The notes: generated by a model from the letters alone, not told the origin. Shown: positions 34,866 to 45,278, counted from the first letter of the stretch. The stretch: 64,000 nucleotides of DNA from Streptomyces fagopyri (GCF_009498275.1 NZ_CP045643.1:6324001-6388000); one strand, 5' to 3'. Program-made: numbers and translations.

Positions 34866-37598
34866 CTACGCGTCGCCGCCCGCGGCCCCGGGGTCGGCCG
34901 CGGCCACTTCGAGCAGCTGGTAGCGGTCGATCGCCTGCTTCAGCACCGACCGGTCGACCTTGCCCTCACGGGCCAGCTCGGTCAGCACCGCGACCACGAT
35001 CGACTGCGCGTCGATGTGGAAGAAGCGCCGCGCCGCCCCGCGGGTGTCCGCGAAGCCGAAACCGTCCGCGCCCAGGGACTGGTACGTCCCCGGCACCCAG
35101 CGCGCGATCTGGTCGGGAACCGATCGCATCCAGTCGGACACGGCCACGAACGGTCCCTCGGAACCGCTCAGCTTCTGCGTCACGTACGGCACCCGCTGCT
35201 CCTCCTCGGGATGCAGCAGATTGTGCCGCTCGACCTCGACGGCCTCGCGCCGCAGCTCGTTCCACGAGGTCGCCGACCAGACGTCCGCCCTGACGTTCCA
35301 GTCGGCGGCGAGGATCCGCTGGGCCTCCAGCGCCCACGGAACCGCGACGCCGGACGCCAGGATCTGCGCCGGGATCGAGCCCGAGGTGCCCTCGCTGAAG
35401 CGGTGGACACCCTTGAGGATGCCGTCCACGTCGACGTTCGCCGGCTCCGCCGGGTGCTGGATCGGCTCGTTGTAGACGGTCAGGTAGTAGAAGACGTCCT
35501 CCGCGTCCGGACCGTACATCCGGCGCAGACCGTCCTGCACGATGTGCGCGATCTCGAAACCGTACGCCGGGTCGTACGCGACACAGCCCGGGTTCGTCGA
35601 GGCGAGCAGCTGGGAGTGGCCGTCCGCGTGCTGGAGTCCCTCGCCGGTCAGTGTCGTACGGCCGGCGGTCGCGCCGAGCACGAAACCGCGCGCCAACTGG
35701 TCGGCCATCTGCCAGAACTGGTCACCGGTGCGCTGGAAACCGAACATCGAATAGAAGACGTAGACGGGGATCAGCGGCTCGCCGTGCGTGGCGTAGGCCG
35801 AACCCGCCGCGATCAGCGACGCGGTGCACCCCGCCTCGCTGATGCCGTCATGCAGCATCTGGCCGGTCGGCGACTCCTTGTACGCGAGCAGCAGATCGCG
35901 GTCCACGGACTCGTACTGCTGGCCGAGCGGGTTGTAGATCTTCGCGCTCGGGAAGAAGGAGTCCATGCCGAAGGTGCGGTACTCGTCGGGTGCGATCAGC
36001 ACGAACCGCTTGCCGATCTCCTTGTCCCGCATGAGGTCCTTCAGGAGCCTCACGAAGGCCATGGTCGTGGCGATCGACTGCTGGCCCGACCCCTTCTTCA
36101 CACTCGCGTACGTCTTTTCCTCGGGCAGCTGCAGCGGCTTCGCGCGTACGACACGGGTCGGGACGTAACCGCCGAGTCCCTTGCGCCGGTCGTGCATGTA
36201 CTGGATCTCTTCGGAGTTGCGGCCCGGGTGGTAGTACGGCGGCGCGCCGTCCTCCAGCTCCTTGTCCGAGATCGGCAGGTGCAGCCGGTCGCGGAAGCCC
36301 TTCAGGTCGCCGACCGTCAGCTTCTTCATCTGGTGCGTGGCGTTGCGGCCCTCGAAGTTCGGGCCGAGCGTCCAGCCCTTGACCGTCTGCGCCAGGATCA
36401 CCGTCGGCTGGCCCGCGTGCGCCTTGGCCGCCGAGAACGCCGCGAAGATCTTCTTGTGGTCGTGACCGCCGCGGCCCAGGTGCAGGATCTGGGCGTCGGT
36501 CATGCCCTCGACCATGGCGCGCAGCCGGTGGTCGTCGCCGAAGAAGTGGTCGCGGATGTACGAACCGGTCTCGGTGGCGTACGTCTGGAACTGGCCGTCG
36601 GGCGTGGTGTTCAGCCTGTTGACGAGGACGCCGTCGCGGTCCTGCGCCAGCAGCGGGTCCCAACTGCGGTCCCACACCAGCTTGATGACGTTCCATCCGG
36701 CGCCCCGGAACTGCGACTCCAGCTCCTGGATGATCTTGCCGTTGCCGCGCACCGGGCCGTCGAGACGCTGGAGGTTGCAGTTGACCACGAACGTCAGGTT
36801 GTCGAGGCCCTCGCGAGCCGCGATGGACAACTGTCCGAGCGATTCCGGCTCGTCCATCTCGCCGTCCCCGAGGAACGCCCAGACGTGCGACGCGGAGGTG
36901 TCCGCGATGCCGCGCGCCTCCATGTAGCGGTTCATCCGCGCCTGGAAGATCGCGCCGAGCGGGCCGAGGCCCATCGACACGGTCGGGAACTCCCAGAAGT
37001 CCGGCATCAGCCGCGGGTGCGGGTACGAGGACAGCCCGTACGGCGCCTTCGACTTCTCCTGGCGGAACGCGTCGAGCCGCTGCTCGCTCAGCCGGTCGAG
37101 CAGGAACGCGCGGGCGTAGATGCCGGGGGACGCGTGGCCCTGGAAGAAGATCTGGTCGCCGCCGTCGCCCCCGTCCTTGCCGCGGAAGAAGTGGTTGAAG
37201 CCGACGTCGTAGAGCGAGGCGGACGAGGCGAAGGTGGCGATGTGGCCGCCGACACCGATGCCCGGGCGCTGGGCCCTGGAGACCATCACGGCCGCGTTCC
37301 AGCGGGTCGCGTTGAGGATCTTGCGCTCGATCTCCTCGTTGCCGGGGAAGAACGGCTCGTCCTTGGTGGCGATCGTGTTGACGTAGTCCGTGCTGCGCAT
37401 CTCGGGCACGGCCACGCGCTTCTCGCGGGCCCTCTCGATGAGCCGCAGCATCAGATAGCGGGCGCGCTCGCGGCCACGCTCGTCGACGGCGGCGTCGAGC
37501 GAGTCGAGCCACTCCTGTGTCTCTTCGGGGTCGAAGTCCGGGACCTGACTGGGAAGGCCGCCAATGATGATCGGATTGCGATCGGATCCGGAAGCCAC
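34866..37598 (-). CDS. aceE: Pyruvate dehydrogenase E1 component, homodimeric
   Basis: 910 residues from a GTG, full length for the homodimeric E1. The thiamine-diphosphate motif is [10 protein letters not shown]...NLTFVVNCN at about 247-285. Further markers are [36 protein letters not shown] and [16 protein letters not shown] near residue 660. It decarboxylates pyruvate and acetylates the E2 lipoyl domain, feeding acetyl-CoA to the TCA cycle and to the fatty-acid genes nearby. It stands alone with its own terminator; the E2/E3 genes are elsewhere. Divergent from the DUF3052 gene over 480 bp. Confidence 0.96.
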   Translation of the reverse strand: MASGSDRNPIIIGGLPSQVPDFDPEETQEWLDSLDAAVDERGRERARYLMLRLIERAREKRVAVPEMRSTDYVNTIATKDEPFFPGNEEIERKILNATRWNAAVMVSRAQRPGIGVGGHIATFASSASLYDVGFNHFFRGKDGGDGGDQIFFQGHASPGIYARAFLLDRLSEQRLDAFRQEKSKAPYGLSSYPHPRLMPDFWEFPTVSMGLGPLGAIFQARMNRYMEARGIADTSASHVWAFLGDGEMDEPESLGQLSIAAREGLDNLTFVVNCNLQRLDGPVRGNGKIIQELESQFRGAGWNVIKLVWDRSWDPLLAQDRDGVLVNRLNTTPDGQFQTYATETGSYIRDHFFGDDHRLRAMVEGMTDAQILHLGRGGHDHKKIFAAFSAAKAHAGQPTVILAQTVKGWTLGPNFEGRNATHQMKKLTVGDLKGFRDRLHLPISDKELEDGAPPYYHPGRNSEEIQYMHDRRKGLGGYVPTRVVRAKPLQLPEEKTYASVKKGSGQQSIATTMAFVRLLKDLMRDKEIGKRFVLIAPDEYRTFGMDSFFPSAKIYNPLGQQYESVDRDLLLAYKESPTGQMLHDGISEAGCTASLIAAGSAYATHGEPLIPVYVFYSMFGFQRTGDQFWQMADQLARGFVLGATAGRTTLTGEGLQHADGHSQLLASTNPGCVAYDPAYGFEIAHIVQDGLRRMYGPDAEDVFYYLTVYNEPIQHPAEPANVDVDGILKGVHRFSEGTSGSIPAQILASGVAVPWALEAQRILAADWNVRADVWSATSWNELRREAVEVERHNLLHPEEEQRVPYVTQKLSGSEGPFVAVSDWMRSVPDQIARWVPGTYQSLGADGFGFADTRGAARRFFHIDAQSIVVAVLTELAREGKVDRSVLKQAIDRYQLLEVAAADPGAAGGDA

Positions 37599-38078
37599 GC
37601 TGTTCCTTCGCTGTCAGAGGGCTGTCTGAAGGCTGCCCGGGAGGCTGAGTAAGAGCTTTCTGGGCGCTGTCTGGGGCGGATTCACGGTGTCTCGGCACCG
37701 CTCCCCAATCGTGTACCTCGGGAACGGAATCGTCATCTCTACCGATAGGTAACCGAGACATTCCCGCAGATCGCCGGGACGGGCCAGACCAAAACGCAAC
37801 GATACGCTCAGTCCGTGACGCGTTCCGCAAAGTCGTTCGGGTCTCGTACGCTCCAAGGGTTCCGAACTTCACAAATGGGGCAGAAAGGTGTGGTGTGCGT
37901 CACCAATGGCCGTGATTCGCCGACTGGAGTTGCGCCGACACCGCCGGGATCGTCACCGTTTCGGCGGTCTCGACGGCCGGGTACTTGCGCGATCCGTCCC
38001 GCCCGTGTGGACTACGGCCAATGCTGCGCGCACGCGCGTCGCTGAGACATCTACCGAAACATGATCAGGAGGCAAGCC
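37599..38078. promoter_or_regulatory. 480-bp divergent control region between aceE and the DUF3052 gene
   Basis: No credible gene: a GTG-started frame at 37815-38045 has poor codon use and no ribosome site. The segment is locally AT-richer than its surroundings (37725-37880). The space is large for Streptomyces and should hold aceE promoter(s) and a long leader. Near the aceE start GGGCTGTCTGA and GCTGTCTGGGG-type copies (37620-37670) repeat. I see no convincing -35/-10 pair. Confidence 0.5.
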
Positions 38079-38507
38079 GTGAGCGCGACCGCGGACCACG
38101 CGGAGGAGCGGACCAACCCGGCCGGCAGGCTGGGGTTCGAGCCCGGACAGGTGGTCCAGGAGATCGGCTTCGACGACGACGTTGACCACGACCTCCGTGA
38201 AGGTATCGAATCGTTGATCGGCCAGGACCTGGTCGATGAGGACTACGACGACGTCGCAGACGTCGTGCTGCTGTGGTTCCGAGACGAGGACGGCGACCTT
38301 ACGGATGCCCTGGTGGACGCCATCGGTCTCCTTGAGGACGGCGGCATGATCTGGCTGCTGACCCCGAAGACCGGCCGGGACGGCTACGTCGAGCCCAGCG
38401 ACATCAATGACGCCGCCCAGACCGCGGGCCTTTCCCAGACGAAGAGCATTTCCGTGGGGAAGGAGTGGTCGGGCACGCGTCTGGCCACGCCCAAGTCGAA
38501 GCGCTGA
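38079..38507 (+). CDS. DUF3052 protein
   Basis: 142 residues from the GTG at 38079, which has AGGAGG 6 nt upstream (the ATG at 38061 lies before it). Acidic cytosolic protein matching the actinobacterial DUF3052 family: NPAGRLGFEPGQVVQEIGFD, then VLLWFRDEDGDLTDALVDA and the end SVGKEWSGTRLATPKSKR. The fold is methyltransferase-like in appearance but no ligand motif is certain. It is regularly found beside aceE in Streptomyces; function unknown. Confidence 0.87.
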   Translation: MSATADHAEERTNPAGRLGFEPGQVVQEIGFDDDVDHDLREGIESLIGQDLVDEDYDDVADVVLLWFRDEDGDLTDALVDAIGLLEDGGMIWLLTPKTGRDGYVEPSDINDAAQTAGLSQTKSISVGKEWSGTRLATPKSKR

Positions 38508-38541
38508 GCCGTCGCTCCGTCTGCCGCAGACCCATCCGTGT

Positions 38542-38580
38542 CCGAGGCCCCCGCCGGCGATCCGCCGGCGGGGGCCTCGG
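38542..38580 (+). terminator. Terminator after the DUF3052 gene
   Basis: A perfect 18-bp stem (38542-38559 with 38563-38580) of CCGAGGCCCCCGCCGGCG with its complement and a 3-nt loop, 34 bp after the stop. Confidence 0.88.
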
Positions 38581-38657
38581 CATGGGCCGTGCCGGGACGC
38601 CGGGAAGTCCCTGCGTAGGGTGGGCGTCACCCGAACAGCCCCCTGGAAGGGAAGCGA

Positions 38658-39122
38658 GTGAGTATGGCGATCGAGGTCGGCACCGAGGCACCGGACTTCG
38701 AGCTCAAGGACAACCACGGCGCCACCGTGCGGCTGTCCGACTTCCGCGGCGCGAAGAACGTGGTGCTGCTCTTCTACCCGTTCGCGTTCACCGGTGTGTG
38801 CACCGGCGAGTTGTGCGCCCTGCGCGACGAACTGCCGAAGTTCGTCAACGACGACGTCCAGCTGCTGGCCGTCTCCAACGACTCCATCCACACCCTGCGC
38901 GTCTTCGCCGACCAGGAGGGCCTGGACTACCCGCTGCTCTCCGATTTCTGGCCGCACGGCAACACCTCACGCGCGTACGGCGTCTTCGACGAGGACAAGG
39001 GGTGTGCCGTGCGCGGCACCTTCATCATCGACAAGGCGGGCGTCGTCCGCTGGACCGTCGTCAACGGTCTGCCCGACGCGCGTGACCTGAACGAGTACGT
39101 GAAGGCGCTCGACACCCTGTGA
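38658..39122 (+). CDS. Peroxiredoxin (AhpE-like)
   Basis: 154 residues from a GTG with GGAAGGGA upstream. Thioredoxin fold with the peroxidatic motif [12 protein letters not shown] (Thr45, Cys48) and a second Cys53 in the same helix; a later cysteine (KGCAVRGTF) could also take part. It matches the 1-Cys AhpE/BCP-like peroxiredoxins of Actinobacteria that reduce peroxides with mycothiol or thioredoxin partners. Located between the DUF3052 gene and the Ter island, transcribed rightward like both. Confidence 0.9.
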   Translation: MSMAIEVGTEAPDFELKDNHGATVRLSDFRGAKNVVLLFYPFAFTGVCTGELCALRDELPKFVNDDVQLLAVSNDSIHTLRVFADQEGLDYPLLSDFWPHGNTSRAYGVFDEDKGCAVRGTFIIDKAGVVRWTVVNGLPDARDLNEYVKALDTL

Positions 39123-39163
39123 TTCTTCGGTCGCAGGGCCTGCAGGGTGCGGGAACCCGTCAC

Positions 39164-39169
39164 TAGGAT
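39164..39169 (+). promoter_or_regulatory. Candidate terD promoter -10 (TAGGAT)
   Basis: TAGGAT, a common vegetative -10 in Streptomyces, lies 67 nt before the first terD start. The -35 (about 39140) is weak. Low certainty. Confidence 0.4.
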
Positions 39170-39235
39170 CGACACGTTGATCCGATACCAACGCACGACG
39201 GGGCTCCCCGCCCCCGGACACCAATGGGAGGACTC

Positions 39236-39811
39236 GTGGGAGTCAGCCTCAGCAAGGGCGGCAACGTATCGCTGACCAAGGAGGCCCCGGGACTGACCGC
39301 GGTCATCGTCGGTCTGGGATGGGACGCCCGTACGACGACCGGCGTCGACTTCGACCTCGACGCCAGCGCCATCCTCACCAACGCGGACGGCAAGGTCAGC
39401 TCCGACCAGAACTTCGTGTTCTTCAACAACCTGAAGAGCCCGGACGGCTCGGTCGAGCACACCGGCGACAACATCACCGGTGAGGGCGAGGGGGACGACG
39501 AGCAGATCAAGGTGAATCTCGCAGCCGTCCCGGCCGACGTCCAGAAGATCGTGTTCCCGGTCTCCATCTACGACGCCGAGAACCGCCAGCAGTCCTTCGG
39601 TCAGGTCCGCAACGCGTTCATCCGCGTGGTGAACCAGGCCGGCGAGGCGGAGATCGCCCGCTACGACCTCTCCGAGGACGCCTCCACGGAGACCGCCATG
39701 GTCTTCGGCGAGCTGTACCGCAACGGCGCGGAGTGGAAGTTCCGCGCCATCGGCCAGGGTTACGCCTCGGGCCTGCGCGGCATCGCGCAGGACTTCGGCG
39801 TCAACGTCTGA
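39236..39811 (+). CDS. terD: TerD-family calcium-binding stress protein (copy 1)
   Basis: 191 residues, the canonical TerD length, from the GTG at 39236 (GGGAGGA just upstream; an ATG at 39224 precedes the site). Opening [19 protein letters not shown] and the calcium-binding segments [10 protein letters not shown] and TGEGEGDDE are standard. TerD proteins bind calcium and are needed for tellurite, phage and stress resistance; in Streptomyces they also affect development. It opens the Ter island. Confidence 0.94.
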   Translation: MGVSLSKGGNVSLTKEAPGLTAVIVGLGWDARTTTGVDFDLDASAILTNADGKVSSDQNFVFFNNLKSPDGSVEHTGDNITGEGEGDDEQIKVNLAAVPADVQKIVFPVSIYDAENRQQSFGQVRNAFIRVVNQAGEAEIARYDLSEDASTETAMVFGELYRNGAEWKFRAIGQGYASGLRGIAQDFGVNV

Positions 39812-40091
39812 GCCGTACCCCTGCGTCGAGCTCCCGGCCGTCCGGCCCTGTCCCGGGCCCACGGCCTCCGGCTCCCCGGCCCGGCGCCGCACCTCTCGGG
39901 GTGCGGCGCCGGGCCTGCCGACATCCGCGCGCCCGGTGTGCGACATCCGGGCGCGGGGGCGTCGCGCGCATGCTGTGCCGTGCCGGGGGAAGACACCCCC
40001 CGGACCCGGACCGAACGGACGGGCCGGCCGGGAACGGCGGGGACACCGCCCGCAGGACTGAGTGAACGCTTCACCGGGGAGGAATCAGATC

Positions 40092-40667
40092 ATGGGCGTC
40101 ACGCTCGCCAAGGGAGGCAATGTCTCCCTCTCGAAGGCCGCACCGAACCTCACGCACGTGATGATCGGGCTCGGCTGGGACGCGCGTTCCACCACCGGAG
40201 CCCCCTTCGACCTGGACGCCAGCGCGCTGCTGTGCAATTCCGGCCGGGTGCTCGGTGACGAGTGGTTCGTCTTCTACAACCAGCTCAAGAGCCCCGACGG
40301 CTCGGTGGAGCACACCGGCGACAACCTCACGGGTGAGGGCGAGGGCGACGACGAGTCGATCCTGATCGACCTCTCCAAGGTGCCGGCGAATGTCGACAAG
40401 ATCGTCTTTCCGGTCTCCATCCACGAGGCCGACAACCGTGGCCAGACCTTCGGGCAGGTCAGCAACGCCTTCATCCGCGTGGTGAACCAGGCCGACGGAC
40501 AGGAGCTCGCCCGCTACGACCTCTCCGAGGACGCCTCCACGGAGACCGCGATGATCTTCGGTGAGGTCTACCGCTACAACAGCGAGTGGAAGTTCCGCGC
40601 CGTCGGCCAGGGGTACGCGTCCGGATTGCGCGGTATCGCCCTGGACTTCGGAGTCAATGTTTCCTAG
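40092..40667 (+). CDS. terD: TerD-family calcium-binding stress protein (copy 2)
   Basis: 191 residues from the ATG at 40092 with GGGGAGG 10 nt upstream. Very similar to the first copy ([41 protein letters not shown], ending [17 protein letters not shown]), so the pair is a tandem duplication. DNA identity is high through the centre. Calcium ligands are conserved. Confidence 0.94.
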   Translation: MGVTLAKGGNVSLSKAAPNLTHVMIGLGWDARSTTGAPFDLDASALLCNSGRVLGDEWFVFYNQLKSPDGSVEHTGDNLTGEGEGDDESILIDLSKVPANVDKIVFPVSIHEADNRGQTFGQVSNAFIRVVNQADGQELARYDLSEDASTETAMIFGEVYRYNSEWKFRAVGQGYASGLRGIALDFGVNVS

Positions 40668-40697
40668 GCCCACCTGCACCAGCCGAGGGCGGGCCTC

Positions 40698-40802
40698 TAG
40701 ACTTCGTGGTCAACAGTAGGTAAAGCCGAGTACGGCGCGGGGGAGTCCTTCCCCCAAGCCGGCGCTTGGGGGTGCCCCCACCACACGATGATTGGGTAGC
40801 CA
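40698..40802 (+). promoter_or_regulatory. terC promoter candidate and leader hairpin
   Basis: TAGACT (40698-40703) could be a -10 with a weak CTGCAC 18 bp upstream. The leader contains the perfect hairpin CCCCCAAGC-CGGC-GCTTGGGGG (40751-40772), 30 nt before the terC start, resembling a common Streptomyces CCCCCAAGC intergenic element. It may end terD transcription or modulate terC. I could not fit it to a known riboswitch. Confidence 0.45.
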
Positions 40803-41951
40803 GTGCTTCTGAAAACCTTCGGCTGGTCGTTCGCGATCACCGCGATCGGTCTGGTCGCAGCGGCCTTCTACGGGGGGTGGACCGCCTTCGGCATCGTGGC
40901 GATCCTGGCCGTCCTGGAGATCTCGCTGTCCTTCGACAACGCGGTGGTCAACGCCGGGATCCTGAAGAAGATGAGTGCCTTCTGGCAGAAGATCTTCCTC
41001 ACGGTCGGTGTCCTGATCGCCGTCTTCGGTATGCGTCTGGTCTTCCCCGTCGCCATCGTCGCCATCAGCGCCAAGATCGGCCCGATCGACGCGGTCGATC
41101 TCGCGCTGAACGACAAGGACAAGTACCAGCAGCTGGTGACCGACGCCCACCCGTCGATCGCCGCCTTCGGTGGCATGTTCCTGCTGATGATCTTCCTCGA
41201 CTTCATCTTCGAGGACCGGGACATCCAGTGGCTGCGCTGGATCGAGCGCCCGCTGGCCAAGCTCGGCAAGGTCGACATGCTGTCGGTCTGCATCGCCCTG
41301 ATCGTCCTGCTGATCACCTCCTTCACCTTCGCGGTCCACGCCCACCAGCACGGCGGCGGCCACGCCGACAAGGCGCAGACGGTGCTGATCTCCGGCATCG
41401 CGGGTCTGGTCACCTACATGGTCGTCGGCGGACTCTCCGGCTTCTTCGAGGACCGGCTCGAAGAGGAGGAGGAGCGCACCCACGAGGAAGAGGAGGAGGC
41501 CGAGCGGACCGGCAAGAAGAAGCCCGCCGTCGTCCTGGCCGGCCAGGCCGCCTTCTTCATGTTCCTCTACCTGGAGGTCCTGGACGCGTCGTTCTCCTTC
41601 GACGGCGTCATCGGGGCCTTCGCCATCACCAACGACATCGTGCTGATGGCGCTCGGTCTCGGTATCGGCGCCATGTACGTCCGTTCGCTGACGGTCTACC
41701 TGGTCCGCCAGGGCACCCTCGACGACTACGTCTACCTGGAGCACGGCGCCCACTACGCGATCGGCGCCCTCGCCGTGATCCTGCTCGTCACCATCCAGTA
41801 CCAGATCAACGAGGTCATCACCGGTCTCGTCGGTGTCGTCCTGATCGGCTGGTCCTTCTGGTCGTCGGTACGCCGCAACAAGGCGCTCGCGGCCGCCGAG
41901 GGAAAAGGGACGACCTCGGACGAGAAGGCTGAGGTCTCGTCCGGGGTCTGA
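40803..41951 (+). CDS. TerC-family (DUF475) integral membrane protein
   Basis: 382 residues from a GTG, with eight or nine membrane helices. The two TerC acidic membrane motifs are present: ISLSFDNAVVNA near residue 40 and DASFSFDGVIGAF near residue 262. A cytoplasmic or exposed loop HAHQHGGGHADK (about 180-190) is His-rich, and an acidic loop LEEEEERTHEEEEEAERTGK (about 220-240) follows. TerC proteins are linked to metal (manganese) efflux and to membrane complexes with TerB/TerD. Here it stands between TerD proteins. Confidence 0.9.
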   Translation: MLLKTFGWSFAITAIGLVAAAFYGGWTAFGIVAILAVLEISLSFDNAVVNAGILKKMSAFWQKIFLTVGVLIAVFGMRLVFPVAIVAISAKIGPIDAVDLALNDKDKYQQLVTDAHPSIAAFGGMFLLMIFLDFIFEDRDIQWLRWIERPLAKLGKVDMLSVCIALIVLLITSFTFAVHAHQHGGGHADKAQTVLISGIAGLVTYMVVGGLSGFFEDRLEEEEERTHEEEEEAERTGKKKPAVVLAGQAAFFMFLYLEVLDASFSFDGVIGAFAITNDIVLMALGLGIGAMYVRSLTVYLVRQGTLDDYVYLEHGAHYAIGALAVILLVTIQYQINEVITGLVGVVLIGWSFWSSVRRNKALAAAEGKGTTSDEKAEVSSGV

Positions 41952-42136
41952 CGGGCCCCCGTCCCGGGGCAGGGTTCGCCTCCCGGGCGCCGGCGCCGGT
42001 GTCGCGTCCCGTCGGCCCGCTCGCCCCTGAGGCGGCGCCGCGCGGGTGTGAACCGGGGCCGGGTGAGGGAACGCTCTGAACGGGGCGGCTGTCGGGGACC
42101 GGTCCTCACGGCCGCCCCGCCGCATATCGAGGCAGC

Positions 42137-42895
42137 ATGGGGGCGGGATCGGCAATGGGCTTCTGGGACGAGCTGTGGCGCGGGCGCACGACGGACTTCG
42201 ACTCCGGCAGCGCGGCCACCAACTCCATAGAACTGACCAAACGCAACCACACGGTCTCGCTCACCAAGCAGGGCGCGGCCACCGGCAACCTGCGCATCAA
42301 CCTGTCCTGGCGGATGCGCACCTCCGACATCGGCCGCGACCAGCAGCGCGGCAGTCTGCTGCGCCACCCGCTCAAGATCTTCAAGCCGGACGTCGTCCAG
42401 GCGCACACCCAGAGCATGGTGAACGTCGACCTCGACCTGGGCGTGCTGTACGAGCTCACGGACGGCACCAAGGGCGTGGTGCAGCCGCTGGGCGGCCTCC
42501 TCGGCGAGATCAACGGTCCGCCGTTCGTGAAGCTCAGCGGCGACGACCGCTTCGGTTCCGGGTCGGGCGAGACGGCCTACGTCAACCTCGACCACCGCGA
42601 CGACATCAAACGGCTGCTGGTCTTCGTCTACATCTACGACCAGACGCCCGCCTTCGACCGCACGCACGCCGTCATCACGCTCTACCCGAGCAACGGCCCG
42701 AGGATCGAGATCGGCCTCGACGAACGCCATCCGCAGGCCCGGTCCTGCGCGGTCGTGATGATCGAGAACAACAAGGGCGAGATCACCGTGCGCCGCGAGG
42801 TGAAGTTCGTCTACGGCTTCCAGGCCGAACTCGACCGGCTGTACGGCTGGGGACTGCAGTGGGGGCGGGGGTACAAGTCCAAGGTCGACCGCTGA
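42137..42895 (+). CDS. TerA/TerD-like stress protein
   Basis: 252 residues from the ATG at 42137 (GAGG 4 nt upstream; ATG 42155, MGFWDELWRGRTTDFDSG, is the alternative). A divergent TerD-type beta-sandwich, with NHTVSLTKQGAATGNLRINL in place of the TerD start and VNVDLDLGVLYELTDGTKG in place of the calcium segment, closest to TerA-type proteins. The C-terminal RLYGWGLQWGRGYKSK is not in canonical TerD. Cytosolic; probably part of the same complex. Confidence 0.82.
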   Translation: MGAGSAMGFWDELWRGRTTDFDSGSAATNSIELTKRNHTVSLTKQGAATGNLRINLSWRMRTSDIGRDQQRGSLLRHPLKIFKPDVVQAHTQSMVNVDLDLGVLYELTDGTKGVVQPLGGLLGEINGPPFVKLSGDDRFGSGSGETAYVNLDHRDDIKRLLVFVYIYDQTPAFDRTHAVITLYPSNGPRIEIGLDERHPQARSCAVVMIENNKGEITVRREVKFVYGFQAELDRLYGWGLQWGRGYKSKVDR

Positions 42896-43009
42896 GCACG
42901 CCGTGCCGTCGACGACCGGGCACGCCACGAGGTGCAGCGCCTCCGCCGGACCGGTCCTGGGACCCGCCGCGGAGCGCCGTCCCGGCCGGACGGCACCCCG
43001 CGGTACGCC

Positions 43010-43879
43010 TCAGCGGCCGACGAACTGGGGACCCTGCGGCGGCAGCCGGAAATCCGGGTCGGGCAGCGTGCCGACCGCCTGCGGGAACCCGTACGCCGGC
43101 GGAACGGCGGGCGCCGTCTGCGGCTGCGGATAACCGTAGGCCGGCCGGCTCACCGGCTGGGGATAGCCGTAGGCGGGCTGCGCGGGTGCCGTCTGCGGCT
43201 GCGGATAGCCGTACGCGGGCTGCTGGGGCACCGGAGCGGGCTGTTCGGCCGGCAGCGGCACCGAGGTCTCCGGCGACGTCACCGGGACGGCCCAGTCCGC
43301 CGCCTCCGGTACCGCCCCGGCCGCAGCCTCCGGCTCCGACTCGTCCACCGTGATCCCGAAATCGGAGGCCAGCCCCTCCAGCCCGTTCGGATAACCCTCA
43401 CCGAGCGCCCGGAACTTCCAGCCCGTACCGCGCCGGTACAGCTCGCCGCAGATCAGCGCCGTCTCCGTACCTGTCTCCGGCTTGATGTCGAAGTACGCCA
43501 GCGGTTCACCCTCGGCACCGGAGGCGTCGTACAGCAGAATGCGCAGGGACCGTACGCGGTCGAAGGAGACCCCGTCCGCCGATGCGACCAGCAGAATCTG
43601 TCCGACACCGGGCTCGACACCGGCCAGATCTGTCTGGATCGTGTCGGTGAGGCCCTCGGTGACGCGCTTCTTGCCGAGCCGCCACACCTTGCCCGAAGGA
43701 TGACGGGGCTGGTTGTAGAAGACGAAGTCCTCGTCGGATCGCACACGACCGTCGGGACCGAGGAGCAGAGCCGAGGCGTCGACGTCCGGAACACCCTGCC
43801 CGGGCGTCCAGCGCAGCACGGCACGAACCGCTGTGGCGTCCAGCGGGATGTTCGACCCCTTCAGCATCGCGTGCGTCAT
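43010..43879 (-). CDS. TerD-family protein with [14 protein letters not shown] tail
   Basis: 289 residues. The first about 175 are TerD (opening [20 protein letters not shown]; calcium-type segment [23 protein letters not shown]; ending [13 protein letters not shown]). The last 110 are Pro/Ala/Gln-rich with four PAYG(Y/F)PQ units. Such Tyr/Pro tails are flexible and may drive self-association or protein contacts. It is the only leftward gene of the island, divergent from the CitE-like gene over 189 bp. Confidence 0.9.
   Translation of the reverse strand: MTHAMLKGSNIPLDATAVRAVLRWTPGQGVPDVDASALLLGPDGRVRSDEDFVFYNQPRHPSGKVWRLGKKRVTEGLTDTIQTDLAGVEPGVGQILLVASADGVSFDRVRSLRILLYDASGAEGEPLAYFDIKPETGTETALICGELYRRGTGWKFRALGEGYPNGLEGLASDFGITVDESEPEAAAGAVPEAADWAVPVTSPETSVPLPAEQPAPVPQQPAYGYPQPQTAPAQPAYGYPQPVSRPAYGYPQPQTAPAVPPAYGFPQAVGTLPDPDFRLPPQGPQFVGR
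43080..43240 (-). repeat. DNA repeats encoding the PAYGYPQP units
   Basis: Near-identical copies of a phrase encoding [13 protein letters not shown] repeat in the 3' part of the leftward terD-like gene, a site prone to slippage and copy-number change. Confidence 0.75.
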
Positions 43880-44068
43880 GCGGTCATCCTGCCCTCTCGG
43901 TCCTGGTCACGACAACGCGGGGGTGAGCATTCCCGATCGGAACGTGAGGGCAACCGACATGGCCGAGTTACCTGAACTTCACGCCGGGTGGGAACCCCTG
44001 ACATGCATTTGTACGTACTATTACCGGCCACATCCCGTAGATCCGACTAGCCGCCATGGGGGAGTCTC
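43880..44068. promoter_or_regulatory. Divergent control region, TerD-tail gene and CitE-like gene
   Basis: Two GGAAC boxes (43939 and 43991) of the kind seen in ECF-sigma -35 elements occur, the second 18 nt before a CGTAC. GTACGTAC (44011-44018) is a palindrome in an AT-richer patch. GGGGGAG serves the CitE-like gene. Promoter assignments are tentative. Confidence 0.4.
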
Positions 44069-45235
44069 ATGCGTCATTTCGGGCACATCGCTCCTGAAGA
44101 GCGGCAGCGTCTCTTCTACCGCGAGCCCTGCGTCTTCACCGCCGACTCCCCGTCCCGCCTGCTGGCGGCGGCCCTGGGAGCCACCCTCTACAGCCCCGCG
44201 ACCCGGCCCCACCTCGCCGACGACATCCTCAAGCAGGCCGCACGCGGCGTGGTCTCCATGGTGCTGTGCCTGGAGGACTCGATCGACGACTCCGAGGTCC
44301 TGGGGGCGGAGCGGAACCTGGTCCGGCAGTTCGCCGACCTCGCCGCACGGCCCACGGCCGAGCTCCCGCTGCTGTTCGTACGGGTGCGCGAGCCGGAGCA
44401 GATCCCGGACCTCGTGCAGCGGCTCGGCGCGTCCGTACGGCTGCTGTCCGGATTCGTACTGCCGAAGTTCACCGAGGAGCGGGGTGTCCCGTTCCTGGAG
44501 GCGCTCACCGCGGCCGAGGCCGCGAGCGGACGCCGGCTGTTCGCCATGCCGGTCCTCGAATCGCCCGGCCTGCTGTACCTGGAGAGCCGCCGCGAGACCT
44601 TGGCGGGCATCTCCCGGGTCGTCGACAAGTACCGCGAGCGCGTCCTCGCGCTGCGCCTGGGCGTCACCGACTTCTGCTCGGCGTACGGGCTGCGCCGAGC
44701 GCCCGACATGACCGCTTACGACGTCCAGATCGTCGCCTCCGTGATCGCCGACGTGGTGAACACGCTCGGCCGCGCCGACGGCACCGGCTTCACGGTGACC
44801 GGACCGGTCTGGGAGTACTTCCGGGTCCAGGAACGCATGTTCAAGCCGCAGCTGCGCCGCAGCCCCTTCCAGGAGGGCGAGGTCGAGGAGCTGCGCCAGT
44901 CCCTGATCGAGCACGACATGGACGGACTGCTGCGCGAGATCGCCCTCGACCGCGCCAACGGACTGCTCGGCAAGACCTGTATCCACCCCTCGCACGTCCC
45001 GGCCGTGCACGCGCTGTCCGTCGTCAGCCACGAGGAGTGGAGCGACGCGCAGGACATCCTGCGGCCCGAGCGCGGCGGCGGGGGTGTGCTGCGGTCGGCG
45101 TACACGAACAAGATGAACGAGGTGAAGCCGCACCGCGCCTGGGCCGAGCGCACTCTGGAGCGCGCCGAGGTGTTCGGCGTCGCGAACGAGGACATCGGCT
45201 TCGTGGAGCTGCTCGCCGCCGGGCTCCCGGCCTGA
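44069..45235 (+). CDS. CitE-like HpcH/HpaI aldolase/citrate-lyase family enzyme of the Ter module
   Basis: 388 residues with GGGGGAG 5 nt upstream. TIM-barrel of the citrate-lyase-beta/aldolase type: SMVLCLEDSIDDSEV (metal/acid site), FVRVREPEQIPDL, GFVLPKFTEERG, LFAMPVLESPG (second Glu) and LALRLGVTDFCS. It should make or break a C-C bond next to a carboxylate in a metal-dependent way. It is longer than stand-alone CitE (about 290), with a C-terminal helical extension. It is followed 43 bp later by the phosphoribosyltransferase fusion and then a HAD gene: the predicted Ter-linked nucleoside-like metabolite pathway. Confidence 0.87.
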   Translation: MRHFGHIAPEERQRLFYREPCVFTADSPSRLLAAALGATLYSPATRPHLADDILKQAARGVVSMVLCLEDSIDDSEVLGAERNLVRQFADLAARPTAELPLLFVRVREPEQIPDLVQRLGASVRLLSGFVLPKFTEERGVPFLEALTAAEAASGRRLFAMPVLESPGLLYLESRRETLAGISRVVDKYRERVLALRLGVTDFCSAYGLRRAPDMTAYDVQIVASVIADVVNTLGRADGTGFTVTGPVWEYFRVQERMFKPQLRRSPFQEGEVEELRQSLIEHDMDGLLREIALDRANGLLGKTCIHPSHVPAVHALSVVSHEEWSDAQDILRPERGGGGVLRSAYTNKMNEVKPHRAWAERTLERAEVFGVANEDIGFVELLAAGLPA

Positions 45236-45278
45236 CCGGGCCGCGCCGACACGTACGACCTCGCAGACTAAGGAATTG

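Noticed and set aside
37815..38045. 76-codon frame in the aceE/DUF3052 gap
   Set aside because: No ribosome site, Ser/Arg/Pro-rich without family signal, and it lies in the divergent promoter region.
40690..40802. Possible yybP-ykoY manganese riboswitch upstream of terC (GGGGGAGT and GGTCAAC seen)
   Set aside because: The elements are in the wrong order and the hairpin matches a common Streptomyces CCCCCAAGC repeat instead. A covariance-model search would decide.
43080..43240. CRISPR-like repeats in the TerD tail gene
   Set aside because: The repeats are in frame and encode PAYGYPQ units, with no uniform spacers or cas genes.
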